30,883 bases of DNA from Dictyocoela muelleri (taxonomy: Eukaryota; Microsporidia). Made by a program: the position numbers and the translations under genes. Where the stretch lies: assembly GCA_016256075.1 (NCBI GenBank), contig SDVU01000014.1:1-30883 (forward strand), written 5' to 3'. Position 1 is the stretch's first letter. Each line of letters begins with the position of its first letter. Positions 28,434 to 30,883 of the stretch are shown piece after piece. Below the pieces are notes generated by a model. It did not search any database. It was given only the letters and a program-made list of their open reading frames with translations, and was not told the DNA's origin.

Positions 28434-28804
28434 GGTTCTTTATAGACATCTACAGTCTTTTAATTTATATGCCGCCTTTAATTTATATGTCGCTTTTGAA
28501 TTTTTTAAAATCATAAAAGTATAGATAAATAACAATAATGTATATTTCGGTGTCTTCTATCGAAAAATGACATAATCTTTTAATTTTTTTCACCACGTTT
28601 CGAAATAATACTTCAAAATTAACATTAATTGTTTCTTATATATCCTTTTATTGTTTAAAAATATTCAATGCGACATATAAATTCAAAGGCGGCATATAAA
28701 TTCAAAGGCGACATATAAATTCAAAAACGGCATATAAATTAAAAAACGGCATATAAATAAAAAACGGTATATAAAATCAAAGGCGGCATTATCTATAAAG
28801 AACC
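28434..28804. mobile_element. 371-bp non-autonomous relative of Merlin-4
   Basis: The left end GGTTCTTTATAGACATC and the right end (inward, GGTTCTTTATAGATAATGCC) are followed by units like GCCGTTTTTTAATTTATAT, two on the left and about six on the right. This is the same plan as Merlin-4 (GGTGCTTTATAGATATAAGC plus AATTTATAAGCCG units). The flanks AAAGAAAC and CAAGGAAC agree at 6 of 8 positions. No coding frame. Confidence 0.8.
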
Positions 28805-29847
28805 CAAGGAACTTATAAAAAAATTTATTTTAAGATCGTTTAAAAAAACACATCCTTAGGGATTATTTTACGATCTTAAATTTTATTTTTTGAAAAATGA
28901 TACTCTAAAGCGTCTTGTTTTTCGTGTTTCTCACGCTATACGCGCTATGATTAATATTTTTTTATTTTAGAACCCCTGTTTTCTTAAAAATATCTCTATG
29001 TTGGCGCGTGTATCGCATCGCTGCCACAATTATTATTGTTTAAAATTATTTTAATAAATTAAATCTTTTCAAATTATTAAAAAAATATCATTTTAATTTA
29101 TTAAACATTATTAAATTTAATATATACTATTCTATCATCTTATATTAAATTAAAATTTAGAATTGTTGGATTTGCCTGTGAAATCAGCGGAAAACTTCTT
29201 TTTAAAAACAAAAATATAATTTCAGAAAAACCACTTATTTATTTAATTTCTCAGCTATGTATAGCTTTAATAGAAAATCGTGTTACAATAAAACAGAGAA
29301 CAAATATATTTGTTCTTCTTTCTTTTTAACCAATAGACAACCCCGATATGACAACTTCTTGGGGTGTAAACTTATAAGAATATTACTCCTTTCTCATTAT
29401 CATCGTATTCATTCTTGTTTAAGGACGCATCGCACCCAACAAGAATAAGATAATAATGTAAAAGTAACGTATCTAGAATTTATCTATTTTTAACTATATT
29501 TTGATTTTCACAGTAATTTTAAATTTACATTTTAAAAAATATAATTATTTGGGCAAGATTTTCTTTTTTATCAAATTGTAAAAAAAAATGATCAACACAA
29601 ATTAGAAATTTATAATATTTTAAATTTCCTGATTCAACATTTTTATTTTTTTTGGACTACTTCTAAAATAGTCACGCAAATTATTTTTTTTTGTAATAAA
29701 AAAATGTTAAATCTTGCATTAAAAATAAAAAAGTTATTGAGGTCTTTTAGTTGAGATAAATAAATTTTTTAAAAAAATATTTTTCATAATTAATTTTTTA
29801 TTGGATTTGTTTCACGTAATTTGGCAGTCAAAACAATACTGGCATTG
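28805..29847. other. AT-rich spacer, no gene recognised
   Basis: There is a loose inverted repeat with TTTTAAGATCGT and ACGATCTTAAA (28829-28881). A 63-codon frame at 29257-29448 (MYSFNRKSCYNKTENKYICS...) has no recognisable domain, and I do not call it a gene. Confidence 0.4.
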
Positions 29848-30279
29848 GCCAGACAGCTCAGTGGTTAACACTCTTGGATGTAATATTTAAGTACCGTGCT
29901 TCGAATCCCGCTGACGTCACCTTTTAATAAATAATGAGGGAATGACATTAAGCGGTCAAAAACTATAGAAATATAGTATTAATATACAGTTTTTCCAGTG
30001 TGGTATAGCTGATTAAGACTTGGTCTAATATGACAATGAAGCTGAAAAACTCTTTTAGATGTGGAAATAATGCGGTGGCTCATCCCTGCAAAAAGTATTG
30101 ATAAATAAATAAAAAAAATCATGAAAAAGCATATAATTACCTGTATCCTGCAGAGTCATTGATAAAACGAAAATCGCGTATACAGCTGTGACTCTGGGTA
30201 GCTGAAGAGTAACGTATTATTAGAACACCTGGACCAAAGGTCAAAGACCAGGGTTCGAGATAACTCTCGGGGTTGGCAT
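29848..30279 (+). mobile_element. SINE copy 6, full length, different 3' tail with A-run
   Basis: The head has GCCAGACAGCTCAGTGGTTA and CTTCGAATCCCGCTGACG. The body follows copy 5 through CCTGCAGAGTCATTGATAA and CGCGTATACAGCTG. After TAACTCTCGGGGTTGGCATG the tail differs from the other full copies (CTATGGATGTTGTCAGCATG is replaced by ATCCCTCCCATC), and an A-rich run follows (30293-30311), like a poly-A end. Confidence 0.85.
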
Positions 30280-30470
30280 GATCCCTCCCATCTAAAAAAA
30301 ATAAAAAAAAAACTCTGAATATACCAGTGGGTTTTTTATTTTAATAATGTTTTTGTTTTTGAAAATTTTTGTTATTTTGAAAGTTCTTTAAAAAGTATTT
30401 TCCAATTTATCTCACATGTTATTCTAGAGCGTTGAGTTCAAAAATCACCGAATAATTTTTTAACCCTTAA
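30280..30470. other. Short AT-rich spacer before MULE-3
   Basis: It contains the A-run after SINE copy 6 and no gene. CCC at 30463-30465 lies about six bases before the MULE-3 start. Confidence 0.4.
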
Positions 30471-30883
30471 ATGGTGTTGAACTTAGAAAAAAATATTATC
30501 AAAAGCAATAAAGGAAAAAAAAGTTGCTTTTGAAGGATATTTTTACAACTATAAAGAAGAAAACGGTGATATAGTTGTTTGGAGATGTAACAAGAGAGGA
30601 TGTACGTCTCTTTTGAAAACTAATAAGTTGTATGATTTTCTTGAAAAATCGAAACACAACCACCCGAAATACGATCTTAAATTCGAGAAAGTTTTACTTA
30701 ACTCTAAGATAAAGAAAAAAGCACTGTCAACCCAAGAATCAGGGGGGGGTATTATTTCCAACGTTACTTCTTCTTGTTCTAAAAATATAGTTTATAAACC
30801 TAAGAATATTTATACGCTGGTCAATAGAATCAGAAAAAACAACAATCTAACAATAACTAATTTCTATGATATACCAAAGGAGT
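30471..30883 (+). pseudogene. MULE-3 transposase, FLYWCH domain, runs off the window
   Basis: The ATG at 30471 gives MVLNLEKNIIKSNKGKK. The following A8 run (30516-30523) shifts the frame by one base, and the frame that continues to the window end reads VAFEGYFYNYKEENGDIVVW, RCNKRGC and EKSKHNHPKYD. This is a complete FLYWCH zinc finger: aromatic F-x-G-YFY, W-R-C, C, and H-x-H. After it comes a linker (NIYTLVNRIRKNNNLTITNF) like that in MULE-2. The catalytic part lies beyond the window. An alternative is a FLYWCH host protein, but the linker favours a MULE. The A-run shift could be a sequencing error, in which case the gene may be intact. Confidence 0.75.

Noticed and set aside
29257-29448. 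63-codon frame as a small gene
   Set aside because: It has some cysteines but no recognisable motif, start signal or repeat support in very AT-rich DNA. Chance is as likely.
30549-30761. 70-codon minus-strand frame
   Set aside because: It is antisense to the FLYWCH domain of MULE-3.

Overview
The window looks like a transposon-packed stretch of a microsporidian nuclear genome. The evidence is strong A+T bias, intronless open frames, many Merlin (IS1595/ISXO2-type DDE) and MULE/FLYWCH transposases, and a C-run (CCC to CCCCC) shortly before most credible ATG codons, a start-site signature described for Microsporidia. The phylum call is an inference from gene content; no rRNA or housekeeping gene is present to confirm it. 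Nearly everything is mobile DNA in several nested layers. Only two long intact frames look like non-transposon genes.

Layout. 1-4347: a Merlin element (Merlin-1) whose transposase gene is split by a MULE (MULE-1), which is itself split by a 671-bp palindromic element flanked by an exact 8-bp duplication. 4348-6554: two SINE copies, a terminal-repeat element, and a Tc1/IS630-like transposase fragment carrying a 128-bp MITE. 6587-10109: Merlin-2, then Merlin-3, which abuts and apparently interrupts MULE-2 (minus strand). 10210-14483: an old, heavily broken Ty3/gypsy LTR element with a 121-bp MITE in its integrase region. 14497-16367: flanking repeats and a 354-aa Q/S/P-repeat protein gene (minus strand). 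16368-18908: a MITE, a full SINE interrupted by a 505-bp element, and Merlin-4. 18996-22628: a foldback MITE, a second MITE interrupted by Merlin-5 with a perfect 8-bp duplication, and diverged repeats that also flank the 354-aa gene. 22629-25838: AT-rich spacer, a foldback, and two SINEs head to head. 26004-27233: a 409-aa probably secreted, repeat-rich protein gene with a six-cysteine tail (minus strand) and a nearly perfect 279-bp foldback MITE upstream. 27713-30883: AT-rich spacer, a 371-bp relative of Merlin-4, a sixth SINE, and the FLYWCH-bearing start of MULE-3, which runs off the window.

Three things stand out. (1) A tRNA-headed SINE family is present in six copies; two copies share an alternative, non-tRNA 5' extension. 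(2) Merlin-type elements have ends that are themselves about 280-310 bp hairpins; the 671-bp element has the symmetrical plan arm 281 - core 109 - arm 281 and moved as one unit. (3) Several autonomous transposons carry terminal repeats amplified into tandem or inverted arrays. Nearly all transposases are split or mutated, so current mobility of these copies is unlikely. Similarities were judged by eye; no database search was possible.
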